A stretch of DNA of 28,055 nt from Zancudomyces culisetae (GCA_001969505.1 LSSK01000973.1:1-28055); one strand, 5' to 3'. Positions 10,654 through 21,974 are shown, counted from the first letter of the stretch. Made by a program: numbers and translations. Notes: generated from the letters alone by a model not told the origin.

Positions 10654-13291
10654 TCATCTCGATCTTTTCCATTTGTCATTATTATCATTAACATTATTTT
10701 TACAGAAAAAAAAAGCTTGAAAAATTTGCTGGATTATGTGGTAGTAAAAAACTAAAAATTGTACACAAAACAGATACTCACCAGGTTCGAGATAGACATA
10801 TTAAATCTACAGCCTACGAGATCTGAAAAAAGCTTCATGTATTCAGCACACGAGGATGTTCCATCTACAAAGTCCCTGGGTGACATACATAGCATTGACT
10901 AGTGCACAGTACAAACAGAAAATAAATAAGACTCAGTACATATATTTCACACATATACATATCAGGATAATGAGAAAGGATAAGCACAGTAGTGGCAATA
11001 GCAACAAGAAATGTATAAATGAAAAGAGTTACATTTGCGGCATGGGGATTACACCTCATCCACACACAACTAGACCCATCTTCTACTTTAAGCTCAATGT
11101 TGAATTGATACGAGGTATCCTTAGTAGTTATTTGATCTTCATCGCTAGGACATTTTGGGCACTTGTAAAGGTTTTTTGTTTGAGTTTCTTGGTTGCGCTC
11201 GACCGGATTCATACAAAATTTATCTGTGGTGTACAATATAACGGTGAAATATAAATACGTACACATGTATGTATTATAACAAAGCAGCAATTATGCATAA
11301 ATATTGAAATGTAGAATAAAGTCGCGTTGATGCTGAGACACTTACGTGTATTGATGAGGAAGTTGCCGCACTTATAATCAAACCTACGACTATCACTTGA
11401 ATTTATGGTTTTATGAAGTGTAGAGGGTCTAATATCTCTGATATATCCAGAGATAAACCCAGACTCTTTTTCAAAGATCTCTGAGATAAACGAGGTATCT
11501 CTTAGCGGCAAAGAAGATAGCAGCCCGGATAGCGTATTTATGACATACATGTATGATCCCTGCTCATAACCAGCATTGACATAAACGATGCCATCTTTAA
11601 TAATTGTAGCCAACCCACCTATCAGGACAGTTTGGCCAATATATAGCTGTGCTGCCTGAGCAGAGATGGCATCCCAAAAAGTAATATCACATGTACCTAG
11701 TAATAGTATAAATTAGTGAATGTTCGCTTTGTAACAAACTTTGCAGTTTTGATGCTTATTTAAGAAAAAAGATGTATTATTACCTGATTCATCGGCAACT
11801 TTTACTGCAACAACAGTTCTTTTTTCATAGTTCAACTCGCGAACGATCTATAGTTATATAAAAAATGAAGTTGGTACAAATCCTCGGTACAAAGTTACTA
11901 TTTTCCTAGGTAGATCCATTTTTAACAAACATATATCAGAATAAATTACAGTGTTGCTGATCCCGACAACATGGCAGAGTAATGAAAAGTTTTTCATTCC
12001 GGGATACAGATCCTGTATGGCAATCCTATTCCTCTAAGGGTTAAGCTTGTTTAATCCAAAATGCGCGTATGATAGAAAAGCAGAACTAATAAGTTTGTAT
12101 CTGCATTATTCACTTTGGTGCAAACACTTGGTGTATTTACAAACATGTGAATAGTAATACAGAATAAACATGAGTGGTAATAAAACTATCTTACGTTCAT
12201 TGCCTCACTATTGTCCAGCCCAATAGTATCACTATTTGCGGATTCGCTTCTGTTGAACTAGAAATATTATATTTTTATGTAAAATCATCTTGATCAAAAT
12301 AACATTTAAAACAACCGTCCCAGTACTTAGTGTAGCGTAAAAGCAATAATTTATACAGACAACCAGAAATAAAGTACATAATATTTAATACCTTTAGGGT
12401 GTGTTTATCTAGCGCAAAAATAACCGAATCGTCCATTAGCTGAAGCTGGAACTTATATACTTTCTCAATACTCCCAGAAGATAAGTTTTTTGATTTTGAA
12501 TTGTAAACACCAATGTAATCACCCTAATAAAAAAATTGTGTTCAGATGGTGTGGGTGGAGACGAATAAAAGCCATGAATCTTTTCAATTAAACATTGAAG
12601 CCGGAATTTTAATAGAAGCAGAATTCTTACCAGCATATATGAATAACTGGTAGGTAAATTAAGTAATATATTTATTAATTACCATATTAAAGAGCGATGC
12701 GTAAATCATGTCTGGTCCATAAAGTTCAAGCTCATAGGTAATTATTTCTCCAAACTCATTGAACTTTTCGCCAATAACCACTTTTACATCCTTTGTTGTA
12801 TAAAATGGTTGCTGATCGATAGAACTATACCCCATATTGTTCAAAGCACCTTGTGTCTCTAATGTTAGTGGAGCATCATCAGCAGGATACATAGTGCGTG
12901 TGTCAATTCGCTTAATCAAAAAAAAGTGATTCCCTGCATCGACGCTGGGTACTTTAGATAATGGCGATTGTGTAAAAGCGTTGAAATTGTAGTTCCAAAC
13001 TGAATCAAATTCATGGAAAATAAACCCTAAATCCGAATACTTAGAGGCTGGAATTAACACAGCGTCTTTAATCTTAAAATCAAAGTGATGCTCGTTTATC
13101 TCGCTTTCTGTATTTTGGTTTGTGATCAGGACACTTTCATGACGCTCAATGTTTACACTAGGATTTAGTAGCACATCTGTAGGCACATCTAATATGATTA
13201 CAGTCTTTGCACCTGGTATAATTCGCTTGATTTTTATGTCATTTAAATGCGATAACGAAGGGATGGGTGTGGAAGTTTGAATCTGGGTCAT
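10654..13291 (-). CDS. Divergent RPA70/MEIOB-like ssDNA-binding protein, three OB folds (8 exons)
   Basis: Exons on the minus strand are 13291-12683, 12523-12392, 12257-12195, 11847-11784, 11696-11346, 11223-11033, 10898-10782 and 10728-10654. All phases agree and give 533 residues. The order of OB folds matches replication protein A large subunit. A DBD-A-like fold (about 175-260) contains GEIITYELELYGP, SLFN and SIEKVYKFQLQL. A DBD-B-like fold (about 269-370) has YEKRTVVAVKVADESG and CDITFWDAISAQAAQLY. A DBD-C-like fold follows, with a zinc ribbon at C399, C410, C428 and C431 (C-x10-C-x17-C-x2-C) and the strand CVWMRCNP. The canonical RPA70 spacing is C-x4-C-x13-C-x2-C, so the ribbon is altered. 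The first 170 residues are unassigned, and no clear RPA70 N-terminal protein-interaction domain is seen. An upstream coding exon is possible: a CTAAC site and AGs precede the ATG. Alternatives are true but diverged RPA1, or the meiotic MEIOB paralogue. The last exon is the least certain. Confidence 0.72.
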
Positions 13292-13454
13292 TCTGACCTT
13301 TCTCTATTATTGGTTGCAGAATCATTACTACATGTTAGTTATAATAGCCCATTGATAAAAATATGTAAAAAGCAGTGTAAATCCAGAGAGAAGAAAATTT
13401 TCCACTGCCCACTCGGTAAGTGCTGCCGATCATATATTCTCAAAGTGGAGTATT

Positions 13455-14497
13455 TTAAATGATTACATTTTGTTGAAATATCCAAGCTGACTTGCTATCT
13501 TCTAGAAAATCCCAGTACTTATCATCAGTATAACAATCGATCTCAACTGAACTCTGATGCTTTCTCGATGGATCGACGCTTTCCGAGCTCGCCAAGGTCC
13601 AAAACCGTATTTACAGAAAAACAAAAAAGTAATATAAGTATATAATATAGGTATGTTGCATTCAATTAGGGATACGTAATAAATATATATTATCATTAGT
13701 CATTTTGCTAAAGATAAGTAAAAGAAAGTTAATCAAATCAGTAGACAGATACTTATATATTCTGGAATTTTTTCTTTTATGGCTTCTTGTGATACACAGC
13801 TCAAAAAACTTGTCATATACTTTTGTTGAGTTGAGAATATGGATCGGATGTGTATAATCTTTCGTCGATATATACCGGAGGGAAAAATCAAAAGATATTT
13901 ACTGTTGAAAATCAAATAGGCAAACAAAACGGCAAAAAGAGACAAATATAGAAGGTAGCAATAAAAAGTAGTAAATACATACATGTCCTTGTTCCCTTGC
14001 TGCTTGCTGAATGTTCGATCTATATACCAGAAAACTGCGTGTATTACATTCCAGCCACAACATTAAAACTCCAACTAAGACGAAGCATAAACTTACAATT
14101 ATCTGTAACTCAGTGAGTAAAATAGCCATGGTAATCCCTGTCCCATTCTTGTTCAGAATTTTGCAAACATTAGCACATAGATTTCCCCTGGTGAGTTTAT
14201 ACCCAAATATACATTAGTACGGTTTTTCGTCACTACTACACCACTAGGAGTTATTCTAGAATGAATAGGAATGTACAAAAGTAATACTTACCACCAAAGC
14301 TCACTGTATTTCCTATTATATCTATCTTTCCCCCCATTTAGTCCTAGAATTTCAAGAAGCTTTTTTTCAACAGTAGCAACTAAATTTATAAACTCCATTA
14401 TATAGCCTCTTTTGTTTTGATGAAAAAAGTTGGTGAATGTTGTGCTAAATAAACAATCATTGTTGGAATTTTTTTTTCTTTTACCTCCAGCCGACAT
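13455..14497 (-). CDS. Spliced gene of unknown family (at least 4 exons)
   Basis: The first two exons are well supported: 14497-14292 (MSAGGKRKK..., then MEFINLVATVEKKLLEILG and GGKDRYNRKYSELW) and 14187-14097 (NLCANVCKILNKNGTGIT, then AILLTELQII), each with a GTAAGT donor and matching phase. Further minus-strand segments look coding but can be joined in more than one way: around 14020-13990, around 13890-13745 (KVYDKFFELCITRSHKRK in one frame, or KYLLIFPSGIYRRK in another), and a last segment about 13600-13455 ending DDKYWDFLEDSKSAWIFQQN and a TAA. The N-terminus looks helical with no signal peptide. It lies just upstream of the RPA-like gene in the same direction (165 bases). I do not recognise the family. 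Confidence 0.45.
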
Positions 14498-14737
14498 TCA
14501 TTCGCATATATTTGCGTAATATCTGGAAATTGGCGAATTGTAACCGCAAAAAAAATAATTAAATAGTTAAATATAAGGATAAAAGTATCAGCATCTAAAG
14601 AACCAAAAGTAAAAAAGAAAAAAACTAGGTTGCTAAAAAAAATTTAGTAAAAACAGAGAATAAAACAATCATATATATAAAACCTCAACAATATAAAACA
14701 CAGTAGCACAAGGTGGTACAATATAGCGTAAGAAATA

Positions 14738-17313
14738 ATGGATGATAATCAGGAAAATCTGGCACAGTTTGTTGAACTAACTGGAGCTAGCTTAGAGCAG
14801 GCGAAAAACTACTTGCAGGTATGTGCAGGAAAAAATGGGACCTATATTACTATTGAACGAGTGTATCAAGACATCAAAATGAGAAATTCGGGTCTATGAC
14901 GAGTTTTAACACCATAGTTACGTGTGCATACTTGCAAATTAAATTAATAGCCATACTTTTATTTGGCTAAATAGATATCAGAAGGAAATGTAGAGAATGC
15001 CATTAGTCTATATTGGGATTCAGACGGGAGACTAATAAACACTAACCAGGCGGCAGGGTCAAGCGCGAGTGCAACCGCAGCTACGAATACAGTCAACACA
15101 GGTAGTAGCAACAACATCGACGCATTAGCGGCGAATTCTTCGGGGCTAGGAGATTCAACTGGATACAATTCACAGTACAGAAGTGGCATATACCAGGACG
15201 AGGATGAGGTTAGAGCGCCAATTGCCTCTAAGAGGGATGTGTTGGTTGGGGGCGATGACTTGAATTATGGCGAATTTCAAAGCTGTGAGTTTTCCTACAT
15301 TTATTTGACTTTTTTCCTTATACATCTTGTCGAATTGACCATAACATTTAGTTTTGTTTGCCTGCGACCAGAAAATCAACGATTAAAAGAAAGAAGAATT
15401 TATGCAACTAGATGGAGCCCGGAACTATTTTGGTAGAGGTACAGGTAGCGGATTTGGGGGGAGGGCAGGAAGAGAAGCAATGATGGATCCGTTCAGAAAC
15501 TTTGAACAAGAGACTATGGGTTATGGTAATAAATTTGAAATATCCTATGGATTGAAACAAGCTGTTTCACAGTTTTAAAAATGATGGTACACATTTTGAT
15601 AGACAGAGAGGGTAGCGGAGATGAAAATAGGCGGGAACCAAGCAACCTGAGCGATCTGTTTCGACCGCCAATAGACCTTACATATAAGGGAGATTTGGAA
15701 AATGTAAGTAATAGACGCCTATAGGTAGAAGGAGAGAGAGCGAAGGGGAGGTGGTTGTAGTAGTATATTTTCAATAGACCTACTGAAGATTGAGGAGAAG
15801 TTGGTGCACACTGTATATCTGGTGTGGAGTTGGTCTTTAAAAGGAATAGCAATTAGGATTCATGAGCACATGCGATAGATATAAAAAGAAAAATGTACTA
15901 AAATTAGGCCATTGAATATGCCAAAAGTAAACGACGATATTTGATAGTAAACATACAGAGTATTACCGACTTTGAGAGTCAAGTATTGAACCGCGATTTA
16001 TGGAGCGACACAACACTCAAAGAAGTGATAAAAGAGAATTATGTGTTTTGTCAGTATATGTCGCAAACTGATTCAGCAGAACAGATCAGACAATACTATA
16101 CTGTTAGGAGTTTGCCCTATATAGCGATAATTGATCCAAGAACAGGTTTGGCTTTAATAATATTAAGACATGCGATAATTTTCTGGTATTTACTGTAAAT
16201 TTTGAACTGTTGGACAAAGCGGATGAGGTGAACTATAAGTTGTACTTTTTAAACTACATGATAGGCGAAAGGATGAAGAGTTGGGGACCAAAGATAGATG
16301 CAACACTGGTTTTGAATCAAAGTAAGTGTGTGGGTTTTCAACATGTCATTTTCTGTTTTGTTGAAACTAGGATAGAATGGCAGCTGAGTATCGGTACAAT
16401 ATTTACTAAGCTAATTTGACACAAAAAAAAATAGTTTTGCAATTCATGTTTGATTATCCCTGGGATGCCGAAGTAGAGGTTGAACGACCAGAAACGAGCA
16501 ATGAAGTAAAGGTTGGTAGTTGTGCTGTTTTTTTTATACACTCTTTTTCTTTTTAGTGTTAAATGGTAAATGAATGAAAATAGCGAAGGGAGAGCGAAAA
16601 CAATTTACGAATGACAAAAAAGCCCAAGGTTGAAAATCAAAGCTATATAGAAATATCAGACGATGATGGATTTGAAGAATACCATTCAGATTTGGCAAGC
16701 GAAAATCTTGATAATGAAGATGAAAGAGGGCGGGAGGAGCAAGTGGAGCAGGAATACAAGGCAAAGCTTGGGGCTGAAGCGGGAGAAAATGATGGAAATG
16801 TAGAAGAAACGGAGAACAAACAGGATAAAAATGAAGAGGAGAAAGAGGGTGAGGAGCAAGATGAGGAAATGGAGGGGGATAGCAATGTATATAGAGATAT
16901 CAGTCCACAAGAATACGTCGAACCACTAGAGGCAGTTGTAAGAAGCAGCCCAGAAGAATATACGCGAATCCAGATTAGGTTTCCCAAAGGTGAGCCAAAA
17001 AGACGGGTGAACAGGTATAAGAAGAGCGAGCTGGTTAATCTGGTGATTGCCAATATCAAGTTCCAGATTGGACCAAACAACTATGACACACTTGAGGTAA
17101 GTTATGGCTACTGAACATTGCAAATTGAAAGCATTTTATTTGGTATATTTAGAAAAAGAAAAATAAGCGAGTCACATAGAAAAAATAAACACTAATAACA
17201 AAAAATGAATAATAACCTAGGTGACATTTAATCGGAAAAAACTGGGAGAAAGATTGGGTAAAACACTGGCAGAGGCAGATTTATGTAATTCAACAATTGA
17301 TGTAGACTATTAG
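14738..17313 (+). CDS. ubx5: UBA-UAS-UBX domain protein, Ubx5/UBXN7 type (9 exons)
   Basis: Exons are 14738-14818, 14975-15284, 15412-15525, 15603-15703, 15908-16145, 16220-16321, 16435-16511, 16584-17096 and 17221-17313, phase-consistent, 542 residues. An N-terminal UBA-like ubiquitin-binding fold (about 1-45: LAQFVELTGASLEQAKNYL, NVENAISLYW) is followed by VRAPIASKRDVLV, typical of this family. A thioredoxin-like UAS domain (about 185-300) contains LFRPPIDL, RRYLIVNIQS, NRDLWSD and IAIIDPRTG. A Glu/Asp-rich stretch covers about 355-440. A C-terminal UBX domain (about 455-542) has TRIQIRFPKGEPKRR. Such proteins recruit Cdc48/p97 to ubiquitylated substrates, including cullin-RING targets. The UBX loop usually reading FPR is FNR here. 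Two donors are unusual (GTTTGG at 16146; GTTGGT at 16512, or GTAAAG six bases earlier). It converges with CCT3, 85 bases apart. Confidence 0.9.
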
Positions 17314-17398
17314 GTTTCAATAAGGTTAGAGGGAAAACTGATGATATTTGATCGTTTATCCATTTTTTTTTTGTTTAATTTTATTTTTTGCTGAACTT

Positions 17399-19248
17399 TT
17401 ATTCAGTGGTTTTTAGTTCAGATTTTTTTGAAGTGGCGGCGACAATGTCATCGACCCTGAGCAATAAACAGGCAGCCTAAGTAATACAAATTGCAAAGAT
17501 GTTTATAAATCAAAACGCATGGCACATATATATGTATAAAAAACAAGTAAACAGAGCACAGATTAATTACCTCAATGGCGGTTTTGACGGTTTGCATTTT
17601 GACGGTGAAGGGCTCCCAAATTCCAAAAGTCTTCATATCAACAACCTTTCCAGTTTCTCCATCAACGCCCCAGGTATGCGAGCTTTGGGCCTGTTGGTCC
17701 TCCTCAGAGGATAGTACTTCAGAGTGTTTTGCACGGAGAGTGGTAAGGACCTTGATGGCATTTCCACCGCAGTTCTGAATAAGCGTGCGAGGAATCACCT
17801 CCAGAGCTTCGGCAACACCCAAAAATGGAAGTTGCTCAATGCCACTAATATCACTTGACTTGGATCTCTGTGTCAGCAAAACGGAAAGAGCCATTTCACT
17901 TGCTCCTCCACCTGGACACAACAATGGGTTGAGCAGTACGTTCCTAGCAACGCTCATGGCATCTTGTAAATTGCGTTCAATCTCGTTAAGAGTATCCTTT
18001 GATGGTCCTCTAAGCATAATTGTGCATGCCTTGGGGTTCTCGCACTCCTCAAGAAAAGTGAAATATTCATCACCAATCTTGCGCACCTCAAACAAACCGC
18101 ATTTTGTTCCTACATCGGTGGGTTTCAAATCGCTGACCGTTGTAACAATTGTTGCACCCGTTGCCCGTGCCAACCGGTTATTGTCCATCTTCTTCAGTCT
18201 TCGAATCGCAGAGATTCCGTTTTTCACCAGGTAATGCTGCGCCAAATCAGATATTCCCTTTTCTGTAAATACTAGGTCAGGTTTGACTGATGCTATATGC
18301 TCACACATAATTCGTACCTGTTCCTCCTCAATCTCCAGGATTCTGCTCCAGTCGCTTTCCTTTGTTATTTCAATGTTTGTTTGACTTTCTCCCTTCTTAT
18401 ACTCCAATGAACAATCCAACAGGACCACGCGTGGCTTTTCGATTCTTCTCCTCATCTGTGCGTGCACTACATCCTTGTTAAGCATTATTCCTTTTATCAC
18501 TCGACTGTCTTCAATTTCTCCTCCAGGAACTTTTTCCACACGTGCGTATCGTTTAATATCTATCTGTGACTTATTCTTTGCCCCCATAACAATATCACTC
18601 TCCACCTCTTCTTCCTCTTCTTTAACTATTTGTACTGCTTCCAATGCCATTCCACACATCAAGTCATTCCATCTCGATACAAACTTGGTTCCTATGCTTG
18701 TCTTTATCAATCCAAGCATTGCTTCTTCTGAAGTTGTGTCAACTGATATACTTATTGATCTCAATATTTTTTCTGCCTCCTCAAGGGCTTTTCTATATCC
18801 AGAAAGTATCACCACAGGATGGATATTTCGTTCTAAAAATGGAGCTGCCACAGTGAGCATCTCTCCTGCCAAAACTATCACAGATGTGGTTCCATCTCCA
18901 ACTTCTTCATCCTGTGTTCTGCTTAACTCTATTATTGTCTTGGCTGCTGGATGCACCGCTTCACATTCTCGCAGTATTGCGTGTCCATCGTTTGTCAATG
19001 TTATCCCGCCCATTGGATCTAACAACATCTTCAACATTGCTCTTGGCCCTAGGCATGTTCTAACTATGTCTGCGATCGTCTATGTTTTATTATTCATTAT
19101 CTTATTATCCACCATTATATGCGGCACTTTAGCTGTGGACCTTTACGAAAATCTTTGACAATTAATTAATTACCTTTGCAGCCGTAATGTTTGACATTTG
19201 GGCTTTTGGCCCAGATTCTCTTTGTTTGTTAGTATCTATATTGCGCAT
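17399..19248 (-). CDS. cct3: T-complex protein 1 subunit gamma (CCT3) (3 exons)
   Basis: Exons on the minus strand are 19248-19174, 19079-17571 and 17476-17399, giving 553 residues against about 535-545 in the family. This is one of eight subunits of the cytosolic TRiC/CCT chaperonin that folds actin, tubulin and other proteins with ATP. Visible marks: RESGPKAQMSNITAAK, the nucleotide loop VRTCLGPRAMLKML and LTNDGHAIL, GDGTTS at residues 86-91, LCPGGGASEMALS, and the gamma-type end NGG-less IWEPFTVKMQTVKTAIE followed by LLLRVDDIV. The internal Cys/Glu-rich gamma insertion is present. The N-terminus (MRNIDTNKQ) is short compared with the usual MxxPVxVLNxN, so a further upstream exon cannot be excluded. 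Intron donors are GTAATT in both cases. A 227-codon antisense frame at 18475-19158 is a shadow. Confidence 0.95.
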
Positions 19249-19802
19249 TAATATCGTTAAAAATGCCCGCTTTCATTTCTAGACCCTTTAAATACAATGC
19301 GAATATTTGGTTTTAGCTGTTTAATATTGGTACTTACTTAAAACTATCACAGGTGAATTCATTTTTCAATCTCGCTTGATGTATTTACAAATTCTAAGTT
19401 ACTCTTAATAAGATCACTTGCCCGTATTCGTTGTATTTTATTTATTTATTTTGAATTTATAGTTGAATAGAACACTTGCACCGCAACTTTCCTGGATTTC
19501 CTGAGTTGTAAACAAAAAAAAATTTTTTATTTGCCTTTTGAAATTTGTATCCCCTCTCGCCCACCCTTTTGTATTATGTTTTTTTATTTTTTCTGAAGAA
19601 AATCGGTGCGTGAATTACTAAAAGAGGATCAAACATGGTTTATCACAATGATCCTTCCATAGAAAAAATATACCTTTAACCAAAAGGAATATACGCCTTA
19701 GTCATGTCATATATACAATAAGATTGCATATAGGGGCTTCTATTTCGAGCTTTGATATAAAAGCGTACCACTTTCAGACTTTTCTAATCTTTTTTCTTGT
19801 TT
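19249..19802. other. 5' flank of CCT3
   Basis: AT-rich, T-run-containing sequence expected to carry the CCT3 promoter, possibly shared with a + strand gene. No convincing exon is present. Confidence 0.45.
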
Positions 19803-20417
19803 ATGGCTTTGCTTTACTTGGCAAGTCTCTGTTCTACAAGATTTTCGTGAGCATATTTAAGGAATTAGGACCCAGAACCTGCTACTGATTTTATTCATCT
19901 TTGTATCTGGGGAAGAGGAGAGATCTGTTATTAGCGTCATGTATTCATGTTTTTTATCCGTGTGGTCATTTTATTTGGTGTAATAGAGTACAACTATAAA
20001 AACGCGAATCAAACAAAACACAGTCACACAACTATGGAATTCACAATAAAGTGCTAATATAATATTTTTATGAGATATTCTATATAGGAATTGAGAGTAT
20101 CTATTATTCATTCCATCATAAGCTCAGTTAATTTTAATATCAAAAAAAAATAACGGAGAGTTATTCCAGAAATACTGTTGATAGCAAAGTTTACACATTT
20201 TAAAACCGCAAGACAACCAAGATAAAGCACATATATTGGTTTTTTGGTATCTTTTTGCACTAAACGTCTGGGAGCACATCCAGAAAGATATGGTCAATGT
20301 AAACAACCAGTATACATATACAAGCCAGATTCTGAAGCCATTATCGATGTCCGACTTCTCACACCTTATATCCTCCACCTCATAACAAAAAACATACCCA
20401 TTCGTAGATTTGATTAA
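19803..20417 (+). other. Possible + strand gene, family unknown
   Basis: Near the 3' end a + frame about 20222-20417 reads LGAHPERYGQCKQ, VYIYKPDSEAIIDVRLL and ITKNIPIRRFD, then a TAA at 20415-20417. Its composition is more protein-like than the antisense 146-codon frame over the same bases. A CACTAAAC branch-like site and an AG precede the LGAHPERY part. Further left, an ATG at 19803 opens MALLYLASLCSTRF before a GTGAGC. I could not connect the two with standard introns. If real, the gene converges with the TIMMDC1-like gene, whose stop is 53 bases away. Confidence 0.27.
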
Positions 20418-20469
20418 GGCGAAGAATACCATTCTGTTATACATTACGAATTTTCTGCCAGTTATGGGC

Positions 20470-21116
20470 CTATAATCTATGCTTAATTCTGTCATACAGG
20501 CGCCTATAACCCTCAGGAACACTCTTTGTTTCGAGCCCAGTGAGAAGGTCTTGAGCCAACCCAATTGAAGTGCCCCCTAATGTCCCCATAAAAACCAGTC
20601 GTTTAAAACTGGAAATTGGCAACCGTGCTATTTCAAATTATACCCGATTTCTCATATTAGAACTGTTGTTATTCTTGTCTTTGGCAGTAATATGCATTAA
20701 ATCTCAGTATTATATATCTATTGTTTACCTATACTTGCACACATGAGTGAAGTTAAGAATCCCGAAAAAATCGAACTCAGTGAACACGAATAGCCAAAGT
20801 ATTCCTTATCAATAGTCGCCTCTAAGCATTCATAAACTGCGGTAACTGCTCCTATCTTGAGCCCATAACTCGTAGCTTTTTTAATTCCGACGAGTATCAT
20901 TCGGTAATTTTTCCATTTGTGGTAATAGTACCAACCTGGAACAGTGGTTGGCAGATTGTGAGCCCTCTCGGCAAGGTATTGCCAACCTGCATTCCGAGCT
21001 CCGAGATACCCTCCTGCCACTGCACCGCTAAACATCCCAGTCAATGAAACTACTGTTACTCTTCGTTGAGGCTCCATTCTAAATCTAATGAATGGGCTTT
21101 GTCCGCTTTCCTCCAT
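20470..21116 (-). CDS. timmdc1: TIMMDC1-like Tim17/22/23-family mitochondrial protein (2 exons)
   Basis: Exons on the minus strand are 21116-20729 and 20627-20470. The join (phase 1) restores CASIARLPISSFKRLVFMGT, and the product is 181 residues. Glycine-rich membrane helices of the Tim17 type are visible: GMFSGAVAGGYLGARNAGW, then MILVGIKKATSYGLKIGAVT, a Ser/Gly-rich third and GTLGGTSIGLAQDLL. The LGARNAG signature and the spacing fit TIMMDC1, an inner-membrane factor for assembly of the complex I membrane arm, rather than Tim22/Tim23 translocase subunits. I chose the ATG at 21116 (MEESGQSPF) because the upstream in-frame ATG at 21233 adds a Lys/Phe-rich stretch unlike the family; that extension could instead be a presequence. 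The C-terminus is shorter than in the human protein. Another Tim17-family member is possible. Confidence 0.75.
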
Positions 21117-21261
21117 TTTGCACTGACTTGTATACTGTTGATCAGAAAATGTATCGCCTTTGATTATCTGCACATTCACTGCTATTTTTATCTTTGTCTT
21201 TAAAAAAAAATTTTTTTTAAAACCTAGCTTCATCAGTTACTGGTAAACAGAAGCTCTGAAA

Positions 21262-21845
21262 ATGTTACCAAGAATAGATCAGGATTTCCACTTAATCAGT
21301 CAACTATAGTGTGCAGTATAAGTTTCACTACATTAATAGACCCAAAGGTACAGACCAAATACTAAAACCTTCAATTCTATCATTTTGATGAAACTGTAGT
21401 GGAAATGCACAACCTTAAGAAAAGTATAAGTAGTGGAAAAAGAAAAAAGAAAAATCAAGATAATGACAGGGATGGTCTTACACATGTCACATAGTGTGTT
21501 ATCATTGAAAAACCTAAAAAATAACTAGTCGGACTTCCACATCCCTCTGAGCTGTTTTTTTATCAACCCTTCCTAGTATTCGGTAATTGTACATATGAAA
21601 AGACTCAATAAATATTCTTACAATGTATCTCTTGTATACATGCGTATTTGTTAGTATTACACTATACAACTGCGCTAAAAACATGTTTACTATATGAGCA
21701 GTATATCAAAACACTTGTATTTTCCGAACATAAAGAGCTTGGAATGTATACCATAGATACTGAACTGGAAATTGGAGTTGAAGTGGAAACCGATTATGGG
21801 ATTATAGTTTACAAACATCGTAAAGTTTACAATAAACAAACATAA
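21262..21845 (+). other. Candidate + strand spliced gene, family unknown
   Basis: The last segment, about 21735-21845, reads LGMYTIDTELEIGVEVETDY, then GIIVYKHRKVYNKQT and a TAA, and has clear coding composition (many Glu/Asp/Val/Gly codons). Another segment, 21400-21494, begins after a TACTAAA branch-like site and CTGTAG acceptor (VEMHNLKKSISSGKRKKKNQ) and is basic. A first ATG could be 21262 (MLPRIDQDFHLI). The pieces could not be joined with reasonable introns on all sides. It would be divergent from the TIMMDC1-like gene and convergent with the aquaporin gene. Confidence 0.35.
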
Positions 21846-21974
21846 ATTATGCTAACAAATTAATTCTAAAAGAAAATAAATAAGAGACTGCTTTTATATC
21901 CTCACTCCCCCCCCCCTCTTTCCGTTCCTCTTCTGTGCTTTTTTTTTGCGAATATGTATTATAAATGCGTGTAA

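Noticed and set aside
10780-10800. GGTTCGA resembling a tRNA B box
   Set aside because: It lies in a coding exon of the RPA-like gene, and no A box or cloverleaf surrounds it.
12524-12682. A 16-base micro-exon (LFIYA) within the first RPA-like intron, bounded by CAG and GTAAGA
   Set aside because: Its inclusion puts a TGA at the start of the next exon; skipping it keeps the OB-fold frame.
14011-14217. + strand ORF opposite the unknown minus-strand gene
   Set aside because: It is antisense to exon 2 and its flanking introns, which have strong minus-strand splice sites.
15239-15436. 65-codon ORF within the UBX gene
   Set aside because: It reads through an intron (15285-15411) into the next exon in the wrong frame.
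16643-17080. 145-codon minus-strand ORF rich in Ser and Leu
   Set aside because: It is the antisense of the Glu/Asp-rich region of the UBX protein; GAA/GAG codons read backwards give TTC/CTC.
17785-18234. 149-codon + strand ORF
   Set aside because: Shadow of the CCT3 exon.
18475-19158. 227-codon ORF on the + strand
   Set aside because: It is exactly antisense to the CCT3 coding exon, whose protein is clearly the TCP-1 gamma subunit.
20124-20564. 146-codon minus-strand ORF
   Set aside because: It overlaps the TIMMDC1-like last exon in the wrong frame, then continues through Phe/Cys/Trp-rich sequence without a family; the opposite strand looks more coding there.
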